A stretch of DNA of 64,000 nucleotides from Solibaculum mannosilyticum (GTDB taxonomy: Bacteria; Bacillota; Clostridia; Oscillospirales; Acutalibacteraceae): contig NZ_AP023321.1 of assembly GCF_015140235.1 (NCBI RefSeq), forward strand, positions 248,001 to 312,000. The letters are read 5' to 3'. Both the position numbers and the translations under genes were made by a program. Each line of letters opens with the position of its first letter. Position 1 is the first letter of the stretch. Shown here piece by piece: positions 1-9,199 of this stretch. Under the pieces are notes generated by a model. That model was not told the origin of the DNA, did no database searches, and was given only the letters and a program-made list of their open reading frames with translations.

Positions 1-391
1 AACCGATGACGTTGAGTCCCTCTTCCGCCAGCAAATTGGCCGTTTTATGGGTGCCGTTGCCGCCTAAGGTGATGAGGCAGTCCAGCTTCATCTTCTTGTA
101 ATTGGCCTTCATGGCGGCCACCTTGTCCACCTTGTCCTCCTCGATCTTGCGCATGGTGCGGTAAGGCTGACGGGAGGTGCCCAGGATCGTCCCACCTAGA
201 GTCAGGATGCCGGAAAAATCGCTTTGGGTCATCTCCTTGTATTCGCCCTTGATGAGGCCCTTGTAACCATCCCGGATGCCGACAAATTCGGCGTCAAACA
301 TGTTGTAGGATGCACGGGCTACGCCGCGGATAGCGGCATTTAAGCCGGGGCAATCGCCGCCGGCGGTTAAGATTCCGATTCTTCTTTTCAT
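1..391 (-). CDS. 6-phosphofructokinase, N-terminal part (cut by window edge)
   Basis: The visible 130 residues are the N-terminal nucleotide-binding half of a phosphofructokinase, which phosphorylates fructose 6-phosphate in glycolysis. The start MKRRIGILTAGGDCPGLNAA carries the family GGDxPGxN loop at residues 11-18, and a second glycine loop (LGGNGTHKT) lies near residue 110. The ATG at 391 follows an AGAGGGGG ribosome site. The C-terminal half with the substrate site lies beyond base 1, so whether the phosphate donor is ATP or pyrophosphate cannot be settled. Confidence 0.88.
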   Translation of the reverse strand, partial: MKRRIGILTAGGDCPGLNAAIRGVARASYNMFDAEFVGIRDGYKGLIKGEYKEMTQSDFSGILTLGGTILGTSRQPYRTMRKIEEDKVDKVAAMKANYKKMKLDCLITLGGNGTHKTANLLAEEGLNVIG

Positions 392-419
392 CGTAAAATC
401 CCCCTCTGATGCTTTTCTT

Positions 420-956
420 TTATCGCCACTGGAGAAGCTCGTCCACAGCCAGACGGGCCGGTGCATTGGGATTTGCGTCCGGGTATCCAAGGCCGATAAG
501 TTCTACCACTTCGGCCTCGTGGGGAAGTTCCAGTAGTTCATGGATAGCTTTGTGGTCAAAATTTCCCATCTGCACCGTGGCAAGCCCCATAGCGTGAGCC
601 GCCAGGCACAGAGTTTGAGCCGCGCCGCCGCAGTCGAAGAACTTCCAGCCCTCAGCCCTGGGATCCACGTGATCCCCCAGGCGTCCGGCTTTGTCCGGCA
701 GGGCGATGAGCGCCAATATCACCGGGGCCTGACGGGTCATTTTGCTGTTTTTCAGACTGCCTTTTTCCATGCGATCGGCCATCTGATTTTTGAGAGCCGG
801 ATCGGTCACTGCGACATAGCGCACGCATTGGCTGTTGGCCCAGCTGGGCGCCCAGGATGCATAGGAAATCAGTTGTTCCACCATGTCCTTAGACGGAATT
901 TTGTCGGTAAACGCCCGGATGGTCCGGCGCGATGTAATACACTGGAGTGCTTCCAT
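420..956 (-). CDS. nitroreductase family protein
   Basis: A 178-residue flavin-dependent nitroreductase-fold protein. Such proteins use FMN and NAD(P)H to reduce nitro compounds or quinones in the cytosol. The N-terminus (MEALQCITSRRTIRAFTDK) has the family RRSxR-like FMN-binding stretch, and the C-terminal part has an ELIGLGYPDxxPxAPxR signature typical of the fold. I chose the ATG at 956 because GGAGG lies 7 nt upstream; an in-frame ATG at 1016 lacks a ribosome site. The physiological substrate is unknown. It stands alone between the phosphofructokinase gene and mutS2. Confidence 0.85.
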   Translation of the reverse strand: MEALQCITSRRTIRAFTDKIPSKDMVEQLISYASWAPSWANSQCVRYVAVTDPALKNQMADRMEKGSLKNSKMTRQAPVILALIALPDKAGRLGDHVDPRAEGWKFFDCGGAAQTLCLAAHAMGLATVQMGNFDHKAIHELLELPHEAEVVELIGLGYPDANPNAPARLAVDELLQWR

Positions 957-1126
957 ATGGTTCCTCCCTTTCCACAAATAAAAGAACAAAAAGGATGTGA
1001 TTTCCCGAAAAACCACTGCTTTTCATTATACACCTTTTTCCCCCAGCATCCAACCATTTCCGCTTATTTTATCCTCATCTATTAGCATGGACAAAGGAAG
1101 AAATATCATACACGAAAAGGCAAAAG

Positions 1127-1157
1127 AAAAACCGGTCGGATGACACCGATCGGTTTT
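1127..1157 (-). terminator. intrinsic terminator of mutS2
   Basis: Read leftward, AAAACCGATCGG and CCGACCGGTTTT form a stem with a six-base loop followed by a T-rich run. It lies 9 nt beyond the mutS2 stop codon. Confidence 0.75.
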
Positions 1158-1165
1158 CTCTATTT

Positions 1166-3571
1166 TTACTTTAACTCGGCGATGGTGACGCCGTCTTCGC
1201 CCTCGCCGTAGACGCCTAACCGGAAGGTCTTGATGGAGGGATGCCCTTTCAAATACTTCTGTACTGCGGCCCGCAGTACGCCGGTGCCCTTGCCGTGGAC
1301 GATGGTCAGCTGATCGATGCCGGTGAGCACCGCCTCGTCGATAAAGCGGTCCAGTTCCAGGATGGCTTCGTCCGACGCCATGCCGCGCAGATCGATTTCA
1401 GTGGTGACCTTGGCCTCTGCCCGGCTGGGCGCTTTGGAGACCCGGCGGGTATTGGAACGATTGGGCTTTTTCGGACTGGTGTCCAACCGCAGGTTCTTGA
1501 GTGGTACCCGCGTTTTCATCATGCCGGCCTGGACGCCTACATTGCCCTTGGAATCGGGCAGGCTGATGACTTGCCCCTTTGTCCCGAGATCGGCGATGAT
1601 GACGGCGTCCCCGATTTTCAAAGCGCGGGGCAGCTCGTAAGGCTCGTTTTTCCGACGTTGCACAGGATCGGCCGCTTCTTCCATGGCGCGCAGCTTTCCG
1701 CCCACGCTGGATTTGGCTTCCTTGAGCTTCTGGTGGAAATCCTCCCCGTCCTTTTGGCGGCGGATGTCCTCCAGTTCGCTGAGCAGCAATTCCGACTGAC
1801 GCCGGGCTTGTCCCACGATGGCGCGGGCCTTCTCCCGCGCCCGCTCGATTTCCCGGTCCCGCTCCCGCTGCACCCGTTCCAGACGTTCATTTGCCTCTTT
1901 GGCGGCCCGTTCGGCGGCGATGCGCAGGGCTTCCGCCTCCTTCTGCCGCTCCTCCATGGCCTGACGGCTCTGCTCCAGCTTCTGTACCACGTCTTCAAAC
2001 CGGGTGCTGTCGCCCGATACCATGGTGCGTGCCCGTCCCACAATGCTCTCCGGCATGCCCAGCCGTTCCGAGATGGCGAAGGCATTGGAACGTCCCGGCA
2101 CCCCGATGAGAAGCCGGTAGGTGGGACGCAGCGTCTTGACGTCGAATTCACAGCTGCCGTTTTCCACGCCGTTTGTCTGTAAGGCGTACTCTTTTAGTTC
2201 GGCATAATGTGTGGTGGCGGCGATGTGAGCGCCCTTTTCCCTCAGATGCTCCAAAATGGCCATGGCAAGCGCCGCACCTTCGATGGGATCGGTGCCGGCG
2301 CCCAGCTCATCCAGCAGCACCAGGGAGTGGGGATCGGCCTCGTCCACAATGCGGATGATGTTGGTCATGTGAGCCGAGAAGGTGGAGAGCGACTGCTCAA
2401 TGCTCTGTTCGTCGCCGATGTCGGCCAGCACATGCCCGAAGACCGACACCCGGCTTCCGTCGGCTACGGGGATCATCAGGCCGCACATGGCCATCAGGGT
2501 CAGGAGCCCCACCGTTTTGAGGGTGACCGTTTTGCCGCCGGTGTTGGGACCGGTGATGACCAAAGTGTCGAACCCGTTTCCCAGGTGCACATCGATGGGT
2601 ACCACGTGATCGGCGGGGATAAGGGGATGCCTTGCCCGCTTTAAGTCGATGACGCCGTCGTCGGACAACAGCGGGATGCCGGCCTTCATTTTGTATCCCA
2701 GACGGGCCTTGGCAAACACAAGCCCCAAATCCATGGCGATGGCATAACTGCGGCGGATGCTCTGGCCAAAGGAGCCGGCTTCTGAAGACAGTTCAAACAG
2801 GATGCGTTCGATTTCGGCGTCCTCCCGGGACTTGAGCATGCGGACCTGATTGTTTGCCTCCACCACGCTGATGGGCTCCACAAACACCGTGGCGCCGGAG
2901 GAGGAGGTGTCGTGGACCAGACCGGGGACTTCCCCCCGGTGTTCGGCCTTGACCGGCACGACAAACCGGTCGCCGCGGATGGTGACGATGGGATCCTGCA
3001 AATACCGCTGATAGGCGGGGGATCGGATCATTTTGTCCAGCTGTTCCCTCACCTTGGAGGAAGCGGCGCGGATCTTGCGGCGGATATCGTGCAGGGCAGG
3101 GGAGGCGGTGTCGGCCATCTCGTCGGCCGACAGGATGCAGGAGGTGATGCGGCTTTCCAGATACTTGTTGGGGAAGAGGGCGTTGAACCGGTCGTCCAGA
3201 CAGGTTTCGATGCCGGCACACCGTTCCCGCCACTCGGTCAGGCTGCGGATCACCCGCAGATCTTCGGCAATGTCCAGCAGCTCCCGCATGCTCAAAGCGC
3301 CGCCCGCTTCCGCACGGGCCAGGGAACCGTTTACATTCTTCATCCCGCCGAAGGAGGGGCTGCCGAAGCGCCCGATGAGCATGTGGGCGTCGGACGTCTC
3401 CTGCAAAAGCAGACGGGCTTCCCCTAAATCGGTGGAGGGGATGAGGGCTTCGGCCAGCATGGCGCAATCCTCACAGGGAGCCTCCTTGCTGAGCATATGT
3501 AATACTTTATCCAGCTCCAGCGCCCTGTGGTGCCGGTTTAAGGATATTTGATGTTCTAGTTGGTTACTCAT
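1166..3571 (-). CDS. mutS2: endonuclease MutS2
   Basis: MutS2 is a MutS-like ATPase with a C-terminal Smr nuclease domain. In Firmicutes it acts on recombination intermediates and on collided or stalled ribosomes. The 801 residues show the MutS core, a Walker A motif GPNTGGKT near residue 340, a Walker B region (LVLLDELGAGTDP), a long charged coiled coil, and a C-terminal Smr domain with IDLRGM and the HGKGTG motif. The start is taken at 3571 (MSNQLEHQ) rather than 3610. Neither ATG has a strong ribosome site, but family members begin close to the LELDKVL motif. It follows recO in a leftward cluster. Confidence 0.93.
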   Translation of the reverse strand: MSNQLEHQISLNRHHRALELDKVLHMLSKEAPCEDCAMLAEALIPSTDLGEARLLLQETSDAHMLIGRFGSPSFGGMKNVNGSLARAEAGGALSMRELLDIAEDLRVIRSLTEWRERCAGIETCLDDRFNALFPNKYLESRITSCILSADEMADTASPALHDIRRKIRAASSKVREQLDKMIRSPAYQRYLQDPIVTIRGDRFVVPVKAEHRGEVPGLVHDTSSSGATVFVEPISVVEANNQVRMLKSREDAEIERILFELSSEAGSFGQSIRRSYAIAMDLGLVFAKARLGYKMKAGIPLLSDDGVIDLKRARHPLIPADHVVPIDVHLGNGFDTLVITGPNTGGKTVTLKTVGLLTLMAMCGLMIPVADGSRVSVFGHVLADIGDEQSIEQSLSTFSAHMTNIIRIVDEADPHSLVLLDELGAGTDPIEGAALAMAILEHLREKGAHIAATTHYAELKEYALQTNGVENGSCEFDVKTLRPTYRLLIGVPGRSNAFAISERLGMPESIVGRARTMVSGDSTRFEDVVQKLEQSRQAMEERQKEAEALRIAAERAAKEANERLERVQRERDREIERAREKARAIVGQARRQSELLLSELEDIRRQKDGEDFHQKLKEAKSSVGGKLRAMEEAADPVQRRKNEPYELPRALKIGDAVIIADLGTKGQVISLPDSKGNVGVQAGMMKTRVPLKNLRLDTSPKKPNRSNTRRVSKAPSRAEAKVTTEIDLRGMASDEAILELDRFIDEAVLTGIDQLTIVHGKGTGVLRAAVQKYLKGHPSIKTFRLGVYGEGEDGVTIAELK

Positions 3572-3640
3572 AAGAATTTGTCCATTCTGCCGCTTAGGGC
3601 GGCTGGTCATTGATGGATTTGAAAGGCGTCTTGTTCCGCG

Positions 3641-4396
3641 TTACGGGTCCAAGGACACGGTATGGTAAAAGTCCAGGGTCTGAAACGACCGGTCCAATTG
3701 GCTGAGAAGAAACCGTTCCACTGTGCTGCCCAGGGATTTCATGGCCTCATCCGGCAGGGTGAAGGAGAATACCTTCCCCAAATCGGCGTATAAAATGTGG
3801 CGCATGGCGGCCAATACGCTTTTGACCAGCATGAGCGCCGGGGACACGGGGGCCTGTTCCTGACAGCGGCCACAGTGGAGGGTACCGTCCAGCAGGGATA
3901 AAAACATGACGTCGCTTTCGTAAGCGCCGCATCCGGAACAGGCTACCAGATCCGGCATATAACCGGCCATACCCAGCATGCGCAGCTCATACACCGCCTT
4001 GATCTGGGACAAGGGATGCTTGCCCACGCACAGCAGATGCAGGCAGTTGAGGGTCAGACGCAAAAAGGCCTCCGCTTCCTCCTCTTGGGGGGCAAGACAG
4101 AGGCACAATTCGCAAAAATACTGGCTTAGGCTCAAGCGTTCCACATCGCGGCGCAGATCGAAAAACACCTGGATGGATTCGGCGTCGTTGATGGTATATT
4201 TGTCCCGCCCGTGGAACAGCGTCAGACGGGAATACGAAAAAAGCGATGTGGCCGCCATATTCTTATTTTTGACCCGTCTTGCACCGTTGGCAAAGGCGCG
4301 GATGACGCCCCGGTCCCGGGTCAGGACAGAGACCACGCGGTCGGCCTCACCGATGCTCTGTTGGCGGATGATCAGGCCGTTTGTGCTCAATAACAT
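3641..4396 (-). CDS. recO: DNA repair protein RecO
   Basis: RecO loads RecA and anneals single strands in the RecFOR recombination pathway. The 251-residue protein starts with an OB-fold (TNGLIIRQQSIGEADRVVSVLTRD) and carries a four-cysteine zinc site (CSGCG about 20 residues before CGRC). The ATG at 4396 is preceded by AGGAGG with 8 nt spacing; an upstream in-frame ATG at 4477 has no such site and lies inside the yqzL-like gene. The start overlaps the yqzL-like gene by 50 bp, which suggests translational coupling. Confidence 0.93.
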   Translation of the reverse strand: MLLSTNGLIIRQQSIGEADRVVSVLTRDRGVIRAFANGARRVKNKNMAATSLFSYSRLTLFHGRDKYTINDAESIQVFFDLRRDVERLSLSQYFCELCLCLAPQEEEAEAFLRLTLNCLHLLCVGKHPLSQIKAVYELRMLGMAGYMPDLVACSGCGAYESDVMFLSLLDGTLHCGRCQEQAPVSPALMLVKSVLAAMRHILYADLGKVFSFTLPDEAMKSLGSTVERFLLSQLDRSFQTLDFYHTVSLDP

Positions 4397-4505
4397 GTTT
4401 AGGGGCCTCCTGGACGGCGGCCTGGTAGGATCCCTGACGGTAATTGAGGTAATCCTGGACGCGGCCGGATTTTTCAAAGGTTTTCCACAATTGGTCTTGA
4501 TCCAT
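4347..4505 (-). CDS. YqzL-like small protein between era and recO
   Basis: A 52-residue reading frame (MDQDQLWKTFEKSGRVQDYL at its start) with GGGAGG placed 8-9 nt before its ATG. YqzL proteins of Firmicutes are about 45-50 residues, sit exactly between era and recO, and share the pattern of an aromatic-rich start followed by G-x-I/V-x-x-Y-L. Function is unknown in the family. Its 3' end overlaps the start of recO by 50 bp in another frame, so the two are probably translated together. Confidence 0.7.
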   Translation of the reverse strand: MDQDQLWKTFEKSGRVQDYLNYRQGSYQAAVQEAPKHVIEHKRPDHPPTEHR

Positions 4506-4563
4506 TTTTCATTCCTCCCGGCAAGCTTGGTACACTATCATTGTAACCCAGCCGGGAAGGGAT

Positions 4564-4569
4564 ATTATA
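4564..4569 (-). promoter_or_regulatory. possible -10 box for yqzL-recO-mutS2
   Basis: A perfect leftward TATAAT lies 59 bp before the yqzL-like ATG. No good -35 is present at 17 bp. It would give the recO group its own promoter besides read-through from era. Confidence 0.35.
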
Positions 4570-4667
4570 GGGAAAAAATACAGCCCACTTGGAAAATCTT
4601 ACTGCTTGACAGAAAGAGACATCCCCACCCTATCATAAGAATAGAAGGGGAGAAAAGGAGGCGCCGA

Positions 4668-5585
4668 TCACTGGTCGGAATCATAGCCAAAGGAGCGGAG
4701 CAAGCCTTCCCGATTGCGCCAATCCTCCTTGACCTTGACCCAGCATTGGAGGTTTACCTTGCAGCCGAAGAAATTTTCCATATCTTTGCGGGCAAGGGTG
4801 GCCACCTTTTTAAGCATGGCGCCTTTTTTGCCGATGACGATGCCCTTATGGCTCTCCCGCTCGCAGTAGATGACGGCGTCGATGTCGGTGATGCCGCCTT
4901 CCTCCCGCTCCCGCATACGTTCCACCGATACGGCGATACCGTGGGGGATCTCGTGGTTTAAAAGACGCAGCAGCTTCTCCCGGATGATCTCACCGGCCAG
5001 AGCCTTTTCCGGCATATCGGTGAGGGCGTCGTCGTCAAAGAAATGGGGACCCTCCTGGGCAAAGGCCGACAGCTCGTCGATCAGAATGGAAATACCGTCC
5101 CCCTTGACGGCCGATACCGGCACCACCGAGGCAAAGGGGTAGAGACCGTTTAGCTGGGCGATGCGGGCCAGGATGGCCGAACGATCCTCCAAGAGATCGA
5201 TTTTGTTGATGGCCAAAACAACCGGCAATCCGCTCTTCTGAAACGATTGGATGAGGGAATGCTCCGATTCGGTCAATTCCCCTTCCGGCTCCACCACCAG
5301 CATGCAGGCGTCCACGCCCGACACTGCTTCGCTCACCGAACGGACCATATAATCCCCCAGACGGGTGCGGGGTTTGTGCATGCCGGGGGTATCGATGAAT
5401 ACCAGCTGTGTTTCCCCCTTGGTGAGCACACCCATAATGCGGGTACGTGTGGTCTGAGGCTTTGGGGATACGATGGCGACTTTTTGCCCCAGCATGGCGT
5501 TCATCAGGGAGGATTTCCCCACGTTGGGCTTGCCCACAATGGCGATAAAAGCCGAACGGGAGGATGTTTCATGATGTTGTGTCAT
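4668..5585 (-). CDS. era: GTPase Era
   Basis: Era is an essential GTPase that binds 16S rRNA near its 3' end and helps assemble the 30S subunit. The 305 residues contain G1 (GKPNVGKSS, 18-26), G3 (DTPG), G4 (NKID) and a C-terminal KH RNA-binding domain with the GKKGAMLKK loop. The ATG at 5585 has AAGGAG upstream with proper spacing. It lies directly after dgkA in the usual Firmicutes order. Confidence 0.97.
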   Translation of the reverse strand: MTQHHETSSRSAFIAIVGKPNVGKSSLMNAMLGQKVAIVSPKPQTTRTRIMGVLTKGETQLVFIDTPGMHKPRTRLGDYMVRSVSEAVSGVDACMLVVEPEGELTESEHSLIQSFQKSGLPVVLAINKIDLLEDRSAILARIAQLNGLYPFASVVPVSAVKGDGISILIDELSAFAQEGPHFFDDDALTDMPEKALAGEIIREKLLRLLNHEIPHGIAVSVERMREREEGGITDIDAVIYCERESHKGIVIGKKGAMLKKVATLARKDMENFFGCKVNLQCWVKVKEDWRNREGLLRSFGYDSDQ

Positions 5586-5602
5586 AGGAACTCCTTATAA
5601 GA

Positions 5603-6127
5603 TCAATCCAGGCGGTCCGGCCCGGAGGATGAAGTGACGCCGTCCTTTTTCCCAGGATGCCGCAAAAAGGACAGCACCCCAAAAGGGCCGCGAAAAATAA
5701 ACAGAACAAAAAGGGCGGTGACCGCTGCCAAAGGGATCACAGCCCAGGGAAAGGCGACAAAGAATAGGAAGAGGTTCTGGAACCCTTCCGGACGTGCAAA
5801 GAGGAAAACCGCCACTCCCACCGCCGCCAGGGAGGCGATCAGGACAGCGCCCGCCGCCGCATCCTTGGCCACGCGGGCCAACGGGTGACGGGCGGGGGAA
5901 CTGAGATCCACAGCTTTTTCCACAGCGGTATTGACAGCTTCCAGCGCCGGAACCAATCCAAAGCACAGGAGCAGTACGGCGTATTCCCCCCGGCTCAAAG
6001 GGAAAAAGAGGGAAAAGGCCGTCACATAGCAGATGGCCGTCAAATGGATGCGCATATTGCGCTCATGGACGATGCAAAAGCCGATGCCGCGAAAGGCGTA
6101 GCCAAAACTTCTGAGCAGCCCCTTCAT
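5603..6127 (-). CDS. dgkA: diacylglycerol/undecaprenol kinase family membrane protein
   Basis: An integral membrane lipid kinase of the DgkA family; Gram-positive members phosphorylate undecaprenol for cell-wall lipid recycling. The catalytic signature ExxNTAxExxVDL is present as EAVNTAVEKAVDL near residues 63-75, with several hydrophobic helices around it. At 174 residues it is longer than the usual 120-140, the extra part being one more membrane pair and a polar tail. It starts 6 bp after ybeY ends, without a good ribosome site, so it is probably translated by coupling. Confidence 0.88.
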   Translation of the reverse strand: MKGLLRSFGYAFRGIGFCIVHERNMRIHLTAICYVTAFSLFFPLSRGEYAVLLLCFGLVPALEAVNTAVEKAVDLSSPARHPLARVAKDAAAGAVLIASLAAVGVAVFLFARPEGFQNLFLFFVAFPWAVIPLAAVTALFVLFIFRGPFGVLSFLRHPGKKDGVTSSSGPDRLD

Positions 6128-6133
6128 GACCGA

Positions 6134-6643
6134 TCAGCGGTTGTCATCGGTAAACACATAGCTTCCGTTGCGGGGCAAGCCCAGCATAATAAGAACAGCC
6201 TCTTCCTTTTCCCGCATCTTGACGGCTTCAATGCCGCCGTTTTCATGGTCGTAGCCCAAGAGATGCAGCACCGAATGGGCCGTCAGGAATGCCACCTCGC
6301 GCTGGATGGTGTGTCCATACCGCTCGGCCTGGAACACCGCCCTTTCCATAGAGATAATGACATCGCCCAGCATCTTGGCGCCGGTTTCGGGATTTGTCTC
6401 GTACTGGCCGTTTTCTCCCAGAGGGAAGGACAGTACATCGGTTTCAATGTCCTTATTACGGAATTTGGCGTTTAATTCCCGGATTTGTTTGTCGTCCACA
6501 AAGCTGACGCTGACCTCGGCAGGGCCCTGGAAATTTTCCATTTTCAGCACAGCGTTGCAGGTGCGCCGGATGAGAAGGCGCAGTCCTGTGGGAATTTTTA
6601 CTTCTTTTTGTTTGTTGTCAATCAATACTTTAATCTTGTCCAT
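6134..6643 (-). CDS. ybeY: endoribonuclease YbeY
   Basis: YbeY is a zinc metalloprotein endoribonuclease in 16S rRNA maturation and ribosome quality control. The zinc motif HxxxHxxGYDH is seen as HSVLHLLGYDH near residue 120, in a 169-residue protein of normal length. It follows phoH by 9 bp, a conserved pairing. Confidence 0.95.
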   Translation of the reverse strand: MDKIKVLIDNKQKEVKIPTGLRLLIRRTCNAVLKMENFQGPAEVSVSFVDDKQIRELNAKFRNKDIETDVLSFPLGENGQYETNPETGAKMLGDVIISMERAVFQAERYGHTIQREVAFLTAHSVLHLLGYDHENGGIEAVKMREKEEAVLIMLGLPRNGSYVFTDDNR

Positions 6644-6652
6644 AACTGTCCG

Positions 6653-7615
6653 CTACTTCGAGCGTCTTCCCTCCTCATGTTTTTCATAGGCTTTGATGAT
6701 GTCCTGAACCAGCTTATGCCGGACTACATCCTTGGCATTGAATGTGCACACCGCGATGTCATCGATGTTTTTCAGCACCTTCATGGCTTCGACTAAACCG
6801 GAACGCCGCCCATCCAAATCGATCTGGGTGATGTCGCCGGTGACAACGATTTTAGACTGAAACCCCAGCCGGGTGAGAAACATTTTCATCTGTTCCGGGG
6901 TGGTATTCTGCGCTTCGTCCAGGATGATAAAGCTATCGTCCAGGGTACGGCCGCGCATATAGGCCAGAGGAGCGACCTCGATGTTGCCTCGCTCTACGTA
7001 TTTATGGTAACTCTCGCTGCCCAGCATGTCGAACAAGGCGTCGTACAAGGGGCGCAGATAGGGATCGACCTTGCTTTGAAGATCGCCGGGGAGGAATCCC
7101 AGCTTTTCGCCGGCCTCCACCGCCGGACGGGTCAGGATGATACGGTTGACTTCCTGGGCGCGGAATGCATTGACCGCCATGGCCACCGCCAGATAAGTCT
7201 TACCGGTGCCGGCTGGGCCGACGCCTAAGACGATGGTATTGTCCTCAATGGCCTCCACATACTTCTTTTGTCCCAGCGTTTTGGGACGGATGGGGCGGCC
7301 CTTGGAGGTGATGCAGATACAGTCGCTGGCCAGATTTGCCACCTTTTGCTCGCTGCCCTCCACCACGGACGACAGCACATACCGGATATTTTGTTCGGTC
7401 AGCGCCTCGCCTTTGTTGATCATGGAAAGCAGCGTGGTGATGGCCCGTACCGCCTTGCCCACCGGTTCGGGGTCACCGGTGATCTTGAGGTCGGAGCCTC
7501 GGTTGATGATGGAGACGCCGTACTCCTTCTCGATGGAGCGGATATTCTCATCAAAATTGCCGAAGAGGGCTACCGCTTGTTCCATACGGTCGACATTGAT
7601 AATTTGTTCAAACAT
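6653..7615 (-). CDS. PhoH-like ATPase
   Basis: A PhoH-family P-loop ATPase (YbeZ type), a predicted RNA helicase-like partner of YbeY. The 320 residues have an N-terminal KH-like segment, Walker A GPAGTGKTYLAV near residue 130, and a Walker B-like FIILDEAQNTTPEQM. It is the first gene of the leftward phoH-ybeY-dgkA-era run. Its ATG has only a weak GGCAGG ribosome site. Confidence 0.93.
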   Translation of the reverse strand: MFEQIINVDRMEQAVALFGNFDENIRSIEKEYGVSIINRGSDLKITGDPEPVGKAVRAITTLLSMINKGEALTEQNIRYVLSSVVEGSEQKVANLASDCICITSKGRPIRPKTLGQKKYVEAIEDNTIVLGVGPAGTGKTYLAVAMAVNAFRAQEVNRIILTRPAVEAGEKLGFLPGDLQSKVDPYLRPLYDALFDMLGSESYHKYVERGNIEVAPLAYMRGRTLDDSFIILDEAQNTTPEQMKMFLTRLGFQSKIVVTGDITQIDLDGRRSGLVEAMKVLKNIDDIAVCTFNAKDVVRHKLVQDIIKAYEKHEEGRRSK

Positions 7616-8164
7616 TCAGATACCTGCCTTATCCCAATCGAATGGGTGTGTCTCGTCAAAAAAGCACTGCTGTGGCTCCTGCCTGAAAATCCGGCAATTA
7701 GGTAAAGTGGATTCCTCGAAAGGCCACGCAAAAGGTGGATTATACAAATGAGGTTTTCATTGCAGTGCATAGCTTTGTGATATTCGCACAAAGCACAGAA
7801 AAACTAATATCTTTTGTTGTATTATAACATATTTAGATAGAAAAATCATCAAACAGCCAAAAAGTTTAAAATTTATTTACGCTTTTGTCGAAAAGTCGCG
7901 GAACCCCTTTCTAAGAAAAGCTGGATTATAAAGACGTCATTTTACCAGCATGTGAAAAAAGCGGGAAATGATGCATGGGAACTGCAATATTTGTGACGCC
8001 AAGTAAAATTTTCATGAATTCTTGTGTGGGATGGATGGGCTGTCTTGACAAGGGGGATTGAAATGGGATACCCTTTTAAAAGATAATCTGATTTTTGCAC
8101 AAATCTTTTTGATTTCCAAGCACCAAATAAAATGCGTTTTTGCAAGTAGGAAAGGGATGGTCGG
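7616..8164. promoter_or_regulatory. divergent intergenic region between phoH and the CPBP gene
   Basis: A 549-bp AT-rich gap with no convincing gene. On the minus strand an extended -10 (TGT followed by TATAAT, 7821-7826) could drive phoH with a leader of about 200 nt. That leader contains a perfect 8-bp hairpin (7772-7779 with 7787-7794). On the plus strand TTGACA at 8045-8050 with a poor -10 near 8068 could drive the CPBP gene. None of these was tested beyond reading. Confidence 0.45.
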
Positions 8165-9199
8165 ATGAATACCACTGGAATGCCGCCTCGTTACCCCATG
8201 GGACGGCCGATGATGGATCCACAGACGTATCACAAGGAGCACAAGCGTTTGTGGCATTTGGGAAATGGCATGGGACTTGCGGTGGTGGGGACCTTTGTGG
8301 TCAGCTTTCTGCTGAGTATGTTGCTCCTCTCGTTGCAGCAGCTTTTAGGGATGGATGATGTCTCCAGCATGAATGGGTTTGCCGGCGGGGAGATCCTTGA
8401 TCAATTGACCGATATGATGCTGTATATTCCCACCATGCTGGCGCCTTTTTTGGTATTTGCCAAGCTCAGCGGCTATCGGCTCAGTTCCTTAACCCCTTTG
8501 GGGAAACCCAAGATATCCCTGCTGGTGCCGGGCGTGATGCTGGGACTGGGCGGTTGCATTGTGGGAAATATCTTGACGGCTCTGGTCTCCAGTTCTATGG
8601 GTGCGGCCGGCGTTGAGCTAAGTTCTCCTTCGGTATCTACGCCCCAGACGCTGGTGGGCCAGCTTTTGTTTTACACCAGCACAGCCCTGATCCCCGCCCT
8701 GGTGGAGGAATTTATCTTCCGGGGGGTGGTCATGCAGAGTCTCAGACGATTTGGCGACGGATTTGCCATTGTCATGTCGTCGGTGGTGTTCGCACTGATG
8801 CACGGCAATCTGGTGCAGGCTCCCTTTGCCCTGGTGGTGGGACTCACCATCGGTTATTTGGTCATCATCACCGGGTCCATGTGGGTGGGCCTTATCATCC
8901 ATTTTTTCAACAACCTGTTTGCCTGCATTTTACAGGTGGTGTTTGACAGCATTAGTTTGGAACTCGCCTCGGTCATCTCCCTGGCGTACTACGGGATCCT
9001 CATTGCCTTGGGCGTGGTAGGGTATGTGGTTCTCCATTCCAAGAAGGCGGAATTCCACCGGTTTTACCAGCCCAACCCCAGCTTGACGACAGGACAAAAA
9101 TTGTCGGCCTTCCTGCTCAACCCAGGAATGATTGTATCCATTGTGCTGATTTTGCTGGTCACAGCTCAATACGTCCATTTCGTAGGGTTTGGCGGATGA
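8165..9199 (+). CDS. CPBP family intramembrane metalloprotease
   Basis: A 344-residue multi-pass membrane protein of the CPBP (CAAX protease and bacteriocin-processing) family. After a short polar N-terminus there are about eight hydrophobic segments. The three family motifs are visible: EEFIFRG (EExxxR-type), a central HGN, and HFFNN. They form the glutamate/histidine metal site inside the membrane. The natural substrate is unknown. Its stop overlaps the tadA start (ATGA), so the two are co-translated. Confidence 0.88.
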   Translation: MNTTGMPPRYPMGRPMMDPQTYHKEHKRLWHLGNGMGLAVVGTFVVSFLLSMLLLSLQQLLGMDDVSSMNGFAGGEILDQLTDMMLYIPTMLAPFLVFAKLSGYRLSSLTPLGKPKISLLVPGVMLGLGGCIVGNILTALVSSSMGAAGVELSSPSVSTPQTLVGQLLFYTSTALIPALVEEFIFRGVVMQSLRRFGDGFAIVMSSVVFALMHGNLVQAPFALVVGLTIGYLVIITGSMWVGLIIHFFNNLFACILQVVFDSISLELASVISLAYYGILIALGVVGYVVLHSKKAEFHRFYQPNPSLTTGQKLSAFLLNPGMIVSIVLILLVTAQYVHFVGFGG